Below are positions 1 through 8,558 of a DNA stretch of 64,000 bases, piece after piece. The stretch's first letter is position 1, and every line of letters starts with the position of its first letter. Origin of the DNA: CBDFGQ01 sp965247295 (lineage in GTDB: Bacteria; Chloroflexota; Dehalococcoidia; Lucifugimonadales; JAGWBF01); the NCBI GenBank assembly GCA_965247295.1, contig CBDFGQ010000007.1, positions 1 to 64,000 of the forward strand, given 5' to 3'. The notes under the pieces are model-generated. The model ran no database searches. It was not told the origin of the DNA and was given only the letters and a program-made list of their open reading frames with translations. The position numbers were made by a program, and so were the translations under genes.

Positions 1-458
1 ATAGCCGGCGTGCCGTCCCACTCCCACTGTCCGAACAGGGATAGCCATATCTTGGTGAAGACACGGACCCCGGGAACGCCGCCCTTGGACAGGATGAACT
101 CTCGGGCCTTACCCATCTCAGGCGTATCAGGAGACACCCCTGCCAGCTTCAGCGCGAAGTAACACTCCACCGAGGTGCTCACGTCTCCTGGGGCTTCGAA
201 GTACTGACCCCACGAGCCGTCGACCCGTTGCTTGCCGAGGATGAAGTTCGCCAGCTTACGCCACCGGTCCCGGTCCGCCACCCCTAAAAAGTGGGTGAGG
301 AGCAGGTACTCCGCCTCCATGGTGGGGTTGGACTCAAGCTCCCCCCACCAGTATCCTTCTGGGTGCTGAATAGAGAGCAAGTACTGCTGGGAGCGTTGGA
401 TAGCCCCCTCCGCAGCCTCTAGAAGTTCCGCCGTTACACTGTGCTTTGTCTCAGCCAT
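1..458 (-). CDS. shc: Squalene-hopene cyclase, N-terminal part (cut by window edge)
   Basis: The enzyme cyclises squalene to hopene, the first committed step of hopanoid synthesis, and is a peripheral membrane protein. Translating the minus strand from ATG at 456-458 gives about 152 residues: an N-terminal helix with IQRSQQYLLSIQHPEGYWWGE, then LESNPTMEAEYLLL, a GSWGQYFEAPGDVSTSVECY stretch, and KGGVPGVRVFTKIWLSLFGQWEW. These match the first (beta) domain of triterpene cyclases, including a QW-type repeat (DGSW). The catalytic DXDD motif would lie beyond the window. It is the last visible gene of the hopanoid operon, 36 bp downstream of hpnA. Identity is strong from the motif order and the neighbours. 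Confidence 0.88.
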   Translation of the reverse strand, partial: MAETKHSVTAELLEAAEGAIQRSQQYLLSIQHPEGYWWGELESNPTMEAEYLLLTHFLGVADRDRWRKLANFILGKQRVDGSWGQYFEAPGDVSTSVECYFALKLAGVSPDTPEMGKAREFILSKGGVPGVRVFTKIWLSLFGQWEWDGTPA

Positions 459-494
459 CTCAAATCTCTTGCAAGTCTCGATCCAACCCTAAGG

Positions 495-1487
495 CTAGCT
501 GGCGCGGGCGTACCCGTGGTCCCGAAACCACTTGACCGACTTTTGCAGAGCGCCCTCAACGGGGCTCTGGGGCAACCCCAGCTCACTTACCGCCTTCTCG
601 CACTTGACATACATCGGTTTGCGCGAGACCTTTAAGCCCTCCAGCGGTATGTAAGGCTCCCTCCGAAGAAGCCGACCTTCCACCAGCTCATCCAGGTATC
701 CGGCCGCCAATGCCACCCACATGGGTATCTTCAGCTTTGGCGCCCTCACTCCAGATATCGCTTGGAGCAGCTCGAACACCCCGACCAGGGTCATGTTCTT
801 GTACCCCAACAGATACCTTTCTCCCGGCCTGCCCTTTTCCAGGGCCAGTACGTGACCCACCGCCACATCCTCTACGTCCACCACATTCATTCCCGCGTCG
901 ATATAGGCGGGCATACGGCCCCGGATGAAGTCCAGCACCATCCTCCCCGTCGGCGTGGGCTTGACGTCCCAGGGCCCTACCGGGGTGGTGGGATTTACCA
1001 CCACGACGGGCAGACCCTCCCGGCACACGTCCAGCGCCGCCTTCTCGGCCAGGTACTTTGACCTTTTGTAATGTCCCGCTAACTCCTTCCAGGATGGCTC
1101 CCTTTCCTCGTCGCCCAGACCTCCAGGGGGTATGCCCACGGTGGAAACGGTGCTGGTATACACCAGGCGGTCCACCCCGGCGCGCGACGCCTCCTCCAGC
1201 ACCACCCTGGTGCCGGTTACGTTGATGTCGTATATGTTCCGCCGGTCCCCCTTGCGGAAGCTGTACAGAGCGGCACAGTGGATTACGGCCCGGCAGTCCT
1301 CCAACGCCTGAGCAACCGAGGCCCTGTCCCTGACATCGCCAGGGGCCGTTTCTATGTCCGTGCCCTTTAGAGTTAAGGTGCTGCTGCCAGGCCTTACGAG
1401 GCCCCTCACCTCATATCCTCTGGCCTGAAGGGCCCGGGCCACGTTACCGCCGATAAAACCCGTTGCCCCCGTGACCAGGACTTTCAC
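495..1487 (-). CDS. hpnA: Hopanoid-associated sugar epimerase HpnA (NAD-dependent epimerase/dehydratase)
   Basis: This 330-residue protein belongs to the extended SDR family and is the epimerase/dehydratase normally found in hopanoid clusters. It starts with the Rossmann motif TGATGFIGGNVARAL (GxxGxxG, residues 7-13), has the catalytic YKRSK (YxxxK) near residue 140, and the NPTTPVGPWDVKPTPTG loop typical of HpnA. Its length matches the family. The exact substrate is unknown; a role in modifying the hopanoid side chain or its sugar head group is inferred from linkage. It lies between hpnG (33 bp gap) and shc, all in one direction. Confidence 0.88.
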   Translation of the reverse strand: MKVLVTGATGFIGGNVARALQARGYEVRGLVRPGSSTLTLKGTDIETAPGDVRDRASVAQALEDCRAVIHCAALYSFRKGDRRNIYDINVTGTRVVLEEASRAGVDRLVYTSTVSTVGIPPGGLGDEEREPSWKELAGHYKRSKYLAEKAALDVCREGLPVVVVNPTTPVGPWDVKPTPTGRMVLDFIRGRMPAYIDAGMNVVDVEDVAVGHVLALEKGRPGERYLLGYKNMTLVGVFELLQAISGVRAPKLKIPMWVALAAGYLDELVEGRLLRREPYIPLEGLKVSRKPMYVKCEKAVSELGLPQSPVEGALQKSVKWFRDHGYARAS

Positions 1488-1520
1488 CTGGAGATTTTCC
1501 CCATGGAGATACCTGGGCGC

Positions 1521-2231
1521 CTAATGAGGCGCGTAGCTACGCGCCGGAGATTCCCCGGCTACTAGGGATGCCCCAAAGGCCGCGAGGCTCCCCTGGGCTA
1601 TCCTTGCCTGACTGGCCAGATGCACGATCTTGAAAAAGTTCCAAGGTCTGGTTACCAGGTGAAGCACCTGCCGTATGGGTCCCATCTCCCCCAGCCTCAA
1701 GACAGCTGTCGGAATCTCCTGATGGGCAGTGTCCAGCACGACTCGAACACTGAGGAAAGGCACCCCGTGCCCAGCAGTTGCCTGTCCTATCCAGTAGTCC
1801 TCCATGTTAATTACCCAGGCCGCGCTCGCCCTGGCCAGCCGGCCCTTTTCCGCGGCCTGCGTGACCATTCTGGGCACCGTCAGGTTATCGGCGACGAAGT
1901 GGCGCGGCGACGGGGAGGCGCCCAACGCCTTTTCCGTTTCGCTCAGCAGGTGGGCATCGGCCTCAAAGACTTCATCTTCTTCTGTGGCGTGCAGCCGCCG
2001 CGACAGGACCACGTCCCCCGACCTCAGGCTCTCGTTGAGGGCCCCGGCGAAGCCTATCGACAGGATGGCCTCGGGCCTCACTCCCTGGTCCAACAGTGCA
2101 GCCATACTACCTTTGGCCCGGTCCTTCCCGACCCCGGTGACACGCAGCTCTATGGCCCCCCTTGCGGCCGGCGACATTCCATTTGTGAGCCCCCGGGCCT
2201 CTCGGTCCATGGCTGCCAGGATGGCTATCAA
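1521..2231 (-). CDS. hpnG: Adenosylhopane nucleosidase/phosphorylase HpnG
   Basis: A 236-residue member of the nucleoside phosphorylase/MTA-SAH nucleosidase fold. In hopanoid synthesis HpnG removes adenine from adenosylhopane to give a ribosylhopane intermediate (established for other bacteria). Visible features are the N-terminal strand MIAILAAMDREARGL, the glycine-rich LSIGFAGALNESLRSGDVVL that binds the base/ribose, and VINMEDYWIGQ near the site of the family's conserved Met-Glu. It sits 33 bp downstream of hpnH, which makes its substrate, so the two probably act in sequence and are cotranscribed. Divergence from housekeeping MTA/SAH nucleosidases plus context supports HpnG. Confidence 0.87.
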   Translation of the reverse strand: MIAILAAMDREARGLTNGMSPAARGAIELRVTGVGKDRAKGSMAALLDQGVRPEAILSIGFAGALNESLRSGDVVLSRRLHATEEDEVFEADAHLLSETEKALGASPSPRHFVADNLTVPRMVTQAAEKGRLARASAAWVINMEDYWIGQATAGHGVPFLSVRVVLDTAHQEIPTAVLRLGEMGPIRQVLHLVTRPWNFFKIVHLASQARIAQGSLAAFGASLVAGESPARSYAPH

Positions 2232-2264
2232 GTGTCTCCTCCGTCGGCCAGGGCCTGTATCGGC

Positions 2265-3305
2265 CTAGCTCGCGGTGATTCCGCTCTTGCTCACGGCTCC
2301 CGCTTTAATGAGGGTAACCCAGTCCCTCGGGCTGGAGATGGCGTGGAATATGGTGGCCGATTCGAACCCGCAGTGCATCATGCATCCGGCGCAGCGGGGG
2401 TCCTTGCCCGGGCCGTACTTGTCCCATAGCGACACCTCGAAAAGCTCTTCGACGTTCTGAATGTGCTCGTCGGCCAGTGGGTAGCAGGGCTTCCTCCAAC
2501 CCATCACCGTATATGTGGGGTTGGAATAGGCGGTGCACTCGTACTCGCGTCGGCCACGCAAGAAATCTAGATAAATGGGGTTGTTGTAGAGCCGCATCCC
2601 CTTGATGCTTTGCTCGTCCAGGATCTCCCTGAAGGCCTCCTTAGACTCCTGTCGGCTGAGGAACATGTCGTGGTCCGGGGCATGGGTATAGTCGTAGCCC
2701 GGGGACACCATGCAGCCCTCCACTCCCATAGCGGTCATGGTGCGGAATAGGGCGTGGATGTCGTCCACGTCGCACCCGCGGAAGATGGTGGTGTTGGTGC
2801 ACACCCGGTACCCGGCATCTAAAGCGACCTGTATCGACTTCACCGCCTTGCTGAAGACACCCTTGCGGGCCACCGCCTCGTCGTGCCTGGCTTCCATGCC
2901 GTCCATGTGGACCACCCACGACAGGTACTTGGAAGGGGGCACCTTCTTCATAACCCGCTCCAGGAGAATGCCGTTGGTGCAGCAGTAGACGAAGTACTTC
3001 CGGCGCACCAACTCGTTGAGGATCTGGTCTATCTTGGGATGGATGGTAGGCTCTCCCCCGGCCACGGACACTATGGGAGCTCCGGACTTCTCCACGGCCT
3101 CCAGGGCCTCCTCCACCGGCATCATCTTGTCCATTACCGGCTTGTACTCGTGGATGCGCCCGCACCCCACACAGGCCAGGTTGCACATCTCCAGCGGTTC
3201 CAGCATCGTTACCAGTGGGAACCGCTTCCTCCCCTTGAGACGGTTCTTTAACATATAAAAGGCCAGGCGAACTGCCAGCTCCATGGGCCTCTTCGCTCTC
3301 TTCAT
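2265..3305 (-). CDS. hpnH: Hopanoid biosynthesis radical SAM protein HpnH
   Basis: A 346-residue radical SAM enzyme that joins a 5'-deoxyadenosyl group to hopene, forming adenosylhopane. The cluster-binding motif CNLACVGC (CxxxCxxC) is at about residues 42-49, followed by GGEP in SVAGGEPTIHPK, which contacts SAM. The C-terminal half has Cys residues in the CAGCMMHC stretch, typical of HpnH. Length fits the family. It is 23 bp downstream of the prenyl synthase gene and upstream of hpnG, the usual pathway order. The long ORFs on the opposite strand here are shadows. Confidence 0.92.
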   Translation of the reverse strand: MKRAKRPMELAVRLAFYMLKNRLKGRKRFPLVTMLEPLEMCNLACVGCGRIHEYKPVMDKMMPVEEALEAVEKSGAPIVSVAGGEPTIHPKIDQILNELVRRKYFVYCCTNGILLERVMKKVPPSKYLSWVVHMDGMEARHDEAVARKGVFSKAVKSIQVALDAGYRVCTNTTIFRGCDVDDIHALFRTMTAMGVEGCMVSPGYDYTHAPDHDMFLSRQESKEAFREILDEQSIKGMRLYNNPIYLDFLRGRREYECTAYSNPTYTVMGWRKPCYPLADEHIQNVEELFEVSLWDKYGPGKDPRCAGCMMHCGFESATIFHAISSPRDWVTLIKAGAVSKSGITAS

Positions 3306-3328
3306 GCTCTCCTTCCAGCCCTCTAACG

Positions 3329-4471
3329 TCAGTAATTCCGCGCCGTAATGAAATCGACCAGTTCTTCCAGCTCCTGGTACACCCAGGACGGAAGGGGAAC
3401 CCGCCGCAACTCCTGGAGGGCCAGGTTAGCGTGCTCGCGGGTAACCTCCTCGGCACGCTGGTGCGCTTTCAGCTCTTCTAGCACTGCCAGAACATCATCC
3501 ACATCGCCGTCCTCCATGGTGGTCTTACCGTAGGCGTCCACCAGCCTTTGCCTGGCAACGCCCTGGGACGCCTCCAGCGCATAGACTATCGGGAACGACT
3601 TCTTCTTCCTACGGATGTCGTTCCCCACCCCCTTGCCCGTGGCCGTCCCCTCGCCCCAGATCCCGAGCACATCGTCCCTTACCTGGAAGGCCAATCCCAG
3701 TGAACCTCCACAGCGGGCGAAGGCGCTCACATAGGCCTCCTCGTCGGAGCCTATTAATGCACCTGCTTCCATGCCGCATCTTATGAGCGCGCCGGTCTTA
3801 CGAGAGATCATAGAGAGGTAGTCGTCGAGCCCAATGTCCACGCTGCTCTCAAAGGCCAGGTCCAGGCACTGCCCCTTTGTCATCTCCAGATAGCCGCGAG
3901 TAAGGAGGACGGACGCCTTTAAGGCCCTATCTTGAGGCACACACCGCTCCATGAGCCCCAGAGCGACCTTATCGGCGACGGACCTCATGGCGTTTCCGGC
4001 GACCAGTGCCTGGGGCTGGCCCCACAGGGCCCAGACCGTAGGTTGATGCCGGCGCTCCAGATCGCCGTCCTGGATATCGTCGTGAATGAGCGAGAAGTTA
4101 TGAATGATCTCCAGAGAGGCAGCGACGGGCAAAGCTCTGGCCCAATCTCCGCTCAGGGCATGGCAGGAGAACAGGCAGAGGGTGGGTCGAAGGGCCTTGC
4201 CCTGGGACACCGGGGCGGCCAATGGCTCCCCTAACTCGTCGGCCCACCCCATGTGGAAATCAAGCATCCGGTACAGCGAAGCGGCCAGGTCTCCTTGCGT
4301 CCCATCCGGGCGGGAGTGTAGCATAGCTGCCCGGAGCTCTTGCTCTAGGCCATTCCTGTAACGAGAGAACATCCCGGGAAGACTGGGAGGTGATGTGGGT
4401 TCCGCTCCGGCGACGACGGTAGGTGCCTCGCTCAAGTCAACGAAAAGTTTATCACGCTGCCCTAGATACAT
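3329..4471 (-). CDS. Polyprenyl (farnesyl/geranylgeranyl-type) diphosphate synthase
   Basis: A 380-residue trans-isoprenyl diphosphate synthase. It condenses allylic diphosphate with isopentenyl diphosphate, supplying the C15 precursor for squalene. GKALRP (substrate-binding GKxxRP) is followed by the first Asp-rich motif HDDIQDGD (DDxxD) and the second region FQVRDDVLG, where the usual DDxxD is reduced to DD-V-L-G, a deviation worth noting. The N-terminal ~33 residues have no counterpart in the family core, so translation could instead begin at Met34. It is the first gene of the hopanoid operon and lies just downstream of a good promoter, which suggests dedicated precursor supply. Chain length cannot be told from sequence. 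Confidence 0.85.
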   Translation of the reverse strand: MYLGQRDKLFVDLSEAPTVVAGAEPTSPPSLPGMFSRYRNGLEQELRAAMLHSRPDGTQGDLAASLYRMLDFHMGWADELGEPLAAPVSQGKALRPTLCLFSCHALSGDWARALPVAASLEIIHNFSLIHDDIQDGDLERRHQPTVWALWGQPQALVAGNAMRSVADKVALGLMERCVPQDRALKASVLLTRGYLEMTKGQCLDLAFESSVDIGLDDYLSMISRKTGALIRCGMEAGALIGSDEEAYVSAFARCGGSLGLAFQVRDDVLGIWGEGTATGKGVGNDIRRKKKSFPIVYALEASQGVARQRLVDAYGKTTMEDGDVDDVLAVLEELKAHQRAEEVTREHANLALQELRRVPLPSWVYQELEELVDFITARNY

Positions 4472-4489
4472 CGCAACACGATGCTTGCA

Positions 4490-4518
4490 ATCCTAGCAGA
4501 GGCCAGTCGTGCTGTCAA
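4490..4518 (-). promoter_or_regulatory. Sigma-70-type promoter of the hopanoid operon
   Basis: On the minus strand a perfect -35 TTGACA (4513-4518) is followed by a 17-bp spacer and a -10 TAGGAT (4490-4495, 4 of 6 consensus). The predicted start site is only about 12 nt before the ATG of the prenyl synthase at 4471, and I see no Shine-Dalgarno sequence in that leader. Either the mRNA has a very short leader or the true start is the internal Met34. Confidence 0.6.
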
Positions 4519-4632
4519 GCCAGCCGTGGGCACACAAATCGATGATTGCGACAGAGGTGTTACTTCCTGGCCCCGGGGTTGTTCGGTGGGTAGGGGAGCG
4601 GGACGAGGTGGATGTAACGCATAGAGTTCCTT

Positions 4633-4653
4633 AGCCCGAATCCACCGAAGGAC
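4633..4653 (+). repeat. Left terminal inverted repeat of the IS1380-family element
   Basis: These 21 bases are the exact reverse complement of 6322-6342. Confidence 0.85.
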
Positions 4654-4756
4654 GGCCTTGGGGACAGCCCTTGAAGAAGCTAGAGGGTGCTCCTCTGAAT
4701 CATGGGATAATGGTTTTGGAACAGAAACCCGCCCGGAAACAAGGAGCACCCAATAG

Positions 4757-6082
4757 ATGCTGCCACAGAACAATCCCGACCGTATCCGCATCCTCTTTGA
4801 CGACCATCGCCTGGTGGCCAATGCCGGCCTGCTCCTGCCGGCCACCCTAGCCCGGCACCTGGGCCTGCGGGAACTCGTCGACCATCACCTTGACCTCGGC
4901 GGCGCGCCGGGACGGGCGAACACTGGGGACAAGATGCTGACGCTGGTCGCTTCCGCGCTGGCAGGCGGCGACTGCATCGACGACGCCGATGCGCTGCGCG
5001 CTGGTGGGACGGTCGGTGTTCTAGGCTGCGTGGTCAAGGCGCCATCCACCCTGGGGACCTTCCTGCGCAGCTTCCGGTGGGGGCATGTCCGTCAACTTGA
5101 CCGCGTGAGCCGCCAGTTGTTGGCCCGGGCCTGGGCCGCTGGGGCCGGACCCGGCGACTCGCCCCTGACCATCGACCTGGACTCGACCATCTGCGAGACC
5201 TATGGACTGGCCAAGGAGGGAGCGCGTCACCACGGCTATACCGGCGCCCGCGGCTATCACCCGCTGCTGGCCATTGCCGCCGGCACCGGCGAGGTGCTGA
5301 TGTCCCGGCTGCGCGAGGGCCGGGCCAACACCGCCCGTGGCGCCGCCCACTTCCTGCGTGAGACGGTGGGGCGGGTGCGCTACGGCGGGGCCAGGGGACA
5401 ACTCACGGTGCGGGCCGACAGCGGCTTCTACGCCCACACTGTCGTTGCCGCCTGCCGGGAAATGGATGTCCGCTTCTCTATCACCATCCGCCAGCGCGCC
5501 AGCCTGCGGGACCTGATCGAGGCGATACCAGAGGAGGACTGGACTCCCATTCCCTACTGGATGGACGGCGCCGCCGATGTCGCCGAGACGACTTACACCC
5601 CGTTCCAGACCAAGCCGGACGCCCCGCCGGTGCGGCTCATTGTCCGGCGGGTGAAGCCGACACCCGGTTCCCAGCTCGCCCTCTTCGCCAGATACAGCTA
5701 TCACGCCTTCATCACCGACCGCGATGGGGAGACGCTGGAACTGGAGGCCGATCATCGCCGCCACGCCGAGGTCGAGAACGCCATACGCGACCTCAAGTAC
5801 GGCGTCGGGCTGAACCACATGCCGTCGGGGCGCTTCGCCGCCAACGGCGCCTGGCTGGCGGTCCAGGTGATGGCGCATAACCTGGCCCGCTGGACGGCGC
5901 GGATTGGTCTGGGCGAGCGGACCGTGATCACCAAGACCCTCAGGCGGCGGGTCTTCGCTCTGGTGGGACGGATCACCCGCTCGGCGCGCCGCCTCACTTT
6001 GCATCTCCCCCGGCGCTGGCCTTGGGAAACCCAGTTCAGTCGCGCCTTGGCCCGGCTGCAAGCCATTCCATTCCCGGCCTGA
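4757..6082 (+). CDS. IS1380-family transposase
   Basis: A 441-residue DDE transposase, full length for IS1380. The catalytic triad is visible as Asp in TIDLDSTICETYG, Asp in VRADSGFY, and Glu in RHAEVENAIRDLKYG. The basic C-terminal part (RRRVFALVGRITRSARRLTLHLP) is usual in this family. The ATG at 4757 is the first start after the left-end region. The reading frame is intact, so this copy could be active and could supply transposase to the truncated second copy at 45-46 kb, which is about 99% identical where they overlap. The long opposite-strand ORF (5021-6289) is an artefact of high GC. Confidence 0.93.
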   Translation: MLPQNNPDRIRILFDDHRLVANAGLLLPATLARHLGLRELVDHHLDLGGAPGRANTGDKMLTLVASALAGGDCIDDADALRAGGTVGVLGCVVKAPSTLGTFLRSFRWGHVRQLDRVSRQLLARAWAAGAGPGDSPLTIDLDSTICETYGLAKEGARHHGYTGARGYHPLLAIAAGTGEVLMSRLREGRANTARGAAHFLRETVGRVRYGGARGQLTVRADSGFYAHTVVAACREMDVRFSITIRQRASLRDLIEAIPEEDWTPIPYWMDGAADVAETTYTPFQTKPDAPPVRLIVRRVKPTPGSQLALFARYSYHAFITDRDGETLELEADHRRHAEVENAIRDLKYGVGLNHMPSGRFAANGAWLAVQVMAHNLARWTARIGLGERTVITKTLRRRVFALVGRITRSARRLTLHLPRRWPWETQFSRALARLQAIPFPA

Positions 6083-6321
6083 CAGCCAGCCTGCAACTGA
6101 CCCAACGTCCCCGCAAACTCGCGCCACCCCGGTCCGCGAGAGTCCCCTGCTGCGTATCCTCTCGCCATCCCGCGCATCGCAACTCCCGCATAGGGCCTTA
6201 GGGGCCCTGTGCGGCGCCTGAAGACCGTCCGCCGGCCTCCCATCTACCCCAAGACCCCAGGCCATCTCCCCTGTAGCTCCCTCACCCACCCCCTTCCGCT
6301 GCCCTCACGCCGTCCATCCGT

Positions 6322-6342
6322 GTCCTTCGGTGGATTCGGGCT
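6322..6342 (-). repeat. Right terminal inverted repeat of the IS1380-family element
   Basis: Exact reverse complement of 4633-4653; the same end occurs in the second copy starting at 45041. Confidence 0.85.
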
Positions 6343-6418
6343 TAGGCATAGGGCGGTACGGCGCACTGCCTCGATATACAGGTCCCTGTTAAGCAGTGCT
6401 TAAAAAAGGGAAATGCCC

Positions 6419-6448
6419 TTGACTTAGTCTTAGATACGATGCTACATT
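6419..6448 (+). promoter_or_regulatory. Candidate sigma-70 promoter of the surface-protein locus
   Basis: TTGACT (6419-6424), 18-bp spacer, TACATT (6443-6448). It lies in an unusually AT-rich 100-bp stretch between the IS right end and the GTG start at 6525, which also has a GGGG-containing ribosome-binding region at about 6511-6517. It sits 70 bp inside from the IS end, so insertion of the IS has not displaced it. Confidence 0.45.
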
Positions 6449-6524
6449 AGCATAGATTTGAGACCGTGCCTATTTCCCTATTTACGTCTCTCGCGATTTA
6501 TGGAGAGGCCTAAGGGGTAAAGTT

Positions 6525-8346
6525 GTGCTAAAGAGATACGCGCCGTTTTACATCGCCGTAATTGTGACAGGCGTTGTAATGGTCCTGCTATTTCTCCGTC
6601 CCGAGGCCGCCCTGGGTATAGCGCTGGTCGTTGAGCAGCCCCAGAACGATCGGAACAGTGAGCCGGGATTCAAGCTGCTGGACGAGACAACCGGCAAGCC
6701 GGAGACAGTAACTATCAAAGCGGAAGTGAGATTTGACGGTGGCACGGAAATCTTCAAGTCGGCCACACTGGATATAGTGCAAGAGACGGGTGATGCCCGA
6801 TTCGTGGATGTAGTCGGTCTAGCGCTGCCAATCAGCGGCCTGGGGAACTTGAGGTTCACGGGCGACGATCTAACGACCAGCCTGCCGGCAAGCGGCGACG
6901 GGAACCAGGGCAGCCTGATTGTATAACGTAACGTTCGAAGGTATAAAGATATTCGATATTTCCAGCGGCTTTGGCTACGGGTACGACGGGTTAACATCCA
7001 CCGGCGGGCGGCTCGAGTACATTCTTAAGTACACACCAGCCCCCTTTACCGGTGACTACAAGGCAACCATTACGATAGAAACGGAGCCGGCGGTGGTAAT
7101 CCCCCCTGCCGTTACCACGTTTACCATCCTCGAATCTACAACGGCCACGGCTCTGGCGACTCTATACCCGGTGAGCAGTGGGCAGGCCCTTCCTGGTGAC
7201 CTGGTGGTCTTGCAGTTGGACGTCTCCGCGGACATTCGCCACATGGCGGTGGACAAGGTGACGGGCGTACCCAAGATCACAGTAACGGGAGACCTCTTGA
7301 CCGAAACCCTCTCCATGACTGAGGCGTCCAAATTCCACCCCGCCCTCAGGGAGAAGTGGGGCGTCCTCTCCACCGCCGACTACCTGCTTCCGGTCAGAGT
7401 CCCTGGGAATGCCGTGCCAGGTCAGTTCAATCCTAGGGTAACGGCCGAGGCCATCGACGGGGTGCCATTTACCACCTCCACCACCAGTACACCTCCCACA
7501 TCGCCCAGGGTGGACGTGGTCAGTACCCGCAGCAGCTTCAACGTTTACCTCATGCCTCGTTTCAATTTCATAAGTCCTCCCCTGCAGTGCGCCACAGGCG
7601 ATTGCACGGCAGCCTTTGAGTTCAAGATAAAGGAGCTTCTGGAGAAACAGGTTGTTCCCAGGTCCAAGCTGAATCCAGCGTTCCCGGATTCATCGGGGAA
7701 TACTACCGGCGACGTTCCTTTGTCGGATATCATCGACACGATTCATGCCTATGATGTTACCCTGGCGACTTCCGATTTCACCTCCTACCTGTCGGACGCC
7801 TTTGTGGGCAATGACACCCTTACCATCATGGGAGTGGGTCGAGGCTATATTTTCAGGACCAAGATCGTTAGTGGGGAGGTGCCCTTCAAGAAGATAAAGG
7901 ACGCCGGCAACCCCCAGTTCCCCCTTACCGAGATACCTGTGCCGATCAAGCTCACCTTTACCGGCGCCGTCGTTGCGACCGGTAACGCTCCGTCTCCTTC
8001 CATTACCTTGAAAAAGAGATGGAACCTGGTGGGGCCCCACACCGAAAAGGATACGACTGTAGGCGTGTATATGGGGCCCATCGCGCCGACCACTGTAGAT
8101 CGAAAGTGGCGGCAGCTGATCGGCTTCAAGAACCTGCTGGACGTATCCCTTGTGGACGGCAAAGTGAAGCTACGGGAAGGGAAGCCCGAGATATTGTTCG
8201 AGAAGAGATTTGAATCGTTACGCGCACCCGCTGGGTTCCCCGATGCCGGACCCAATCCTTTGCCTTCGGGCAGCTCGGTCCCCGCAGGTGTTGCCCTCTG
8301 GCTGCTCATGAGTGAGGACAGTGACCTGTCCGGACCACTGGAATAG
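6525..8346 (+). CDS. Secreted protein with TGD motifs, upstream companion of the giant gene (one frameshift)
   Basis: I do not recognise a family. Frame one (6525-6926, GTG start) encodes a signal peptide or anchor (KRYAPFYIAVIVTGVVMVLLFL) and 133 residues, ending at a TAA. The protein continues without loss of sense in another frame from about 6919 (YNVTFEGIKIFDISSGFG) to 8346. One extra base near 6918-6921 explains the break; repaired, the product is about 606 residues. It looks like a beta-rich extracellular protein and contains TGD six times, as in the giant gene downstream. The C-terminal region has WNLVGPHTEKDTTVGVYMG. No C-terminal membrane segment is seen. Position and motif use suggest it is exported and works with the giant surface protein; that is inference. 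Confidence 0.6.
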
Positions 8347-8558
8347 GGGACAGCGTTGAAGGGGGTGACAGGTCAGAGGGAGCGTTTCCACATGAGGCAT
8401 AAATGCAGAGGCGAGTGTTTGGCTTCACCGAAGTCAAGTCAGCTTTGCATTAAAGAAGGGCCCTCCTTTGGTGACTTGGGTCAAGCCGGTGAACACTAGA
8501 GGAGGGTTCTTGTGTGCGCGCCATAGATAGCGAAGTGGCATCCTGAGGTCGGCGAGCA
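8347..8558 (+). other. Intergenic region with two possible hairpins
   Basis: No gene is visible. CCCTCCT (8461-8467) pairs with AGGAGGG (8500-8506), followed by TTCTTGTG, a weak terminator-like hairpin. Just before it, AATGCAG... and ...CTTTGCATT (about 8402-8452) can form another stem. Either could be the terminator of the companion gene or a structured leader of the giant gene. No known riboswitch consensus was recognised. Confidence 0.3.

Larger units (their letters stand above)
4629..6346 (+). mobile_element. IS1380-family insertion sequence, complete copy (about 1.72 kb)
   Basis: The element carries one transposase gene and is bounded by inverted repeats. The left end at 4633-4653 is the exact reverse complement of the right end at 6322-6342 (21 bp), and the outer bases CCTT/CCTA differ at one position. 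The right boundary at 6346 is confirmed by the second copy, whose homology stops at the equivalent base (45041). A flush target-site duplication is not seen: the bases outside are AGTT on the left and CATA on the right. CATAG occurs at 6347-6351 and also at 4620-4624, four bases outside the apparent left end. An inner 9-bp inverted repeat (GGGTGCTCC/GGAGCACCC, about 4686-4750) brackets the region before the transposase start. Confidence 0.87.

Noticed and set aside
1620..2429. 269-codon plus-strand ORF across hpnG and hpnH
   Set aside because: It crosses the boundary of two well-supported genes on the other strand and shows no domain.
5021..6289. 422-codon minus-strand ORF over the transposase (and its mirror at 45,098-46,213)
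   Set aside because: It lies antisense to a gene with a full DDE triad, has low-complexity Gly/Arg/Ala-rich content, and exists only because high GC suppresses stops.
4620..6351. CATAG as target-site duplication of the IS
   Set aside because: The left copy is four bases away from the apparent IS end defined by the inverted repeat, so it may be chance.
6915..6930. Programmed ribosomal frameshift in the companion gene
   Set aside because: No slippery heptamer or downstream stem-loop is apparent; a one-base insertion explains the break more simply.
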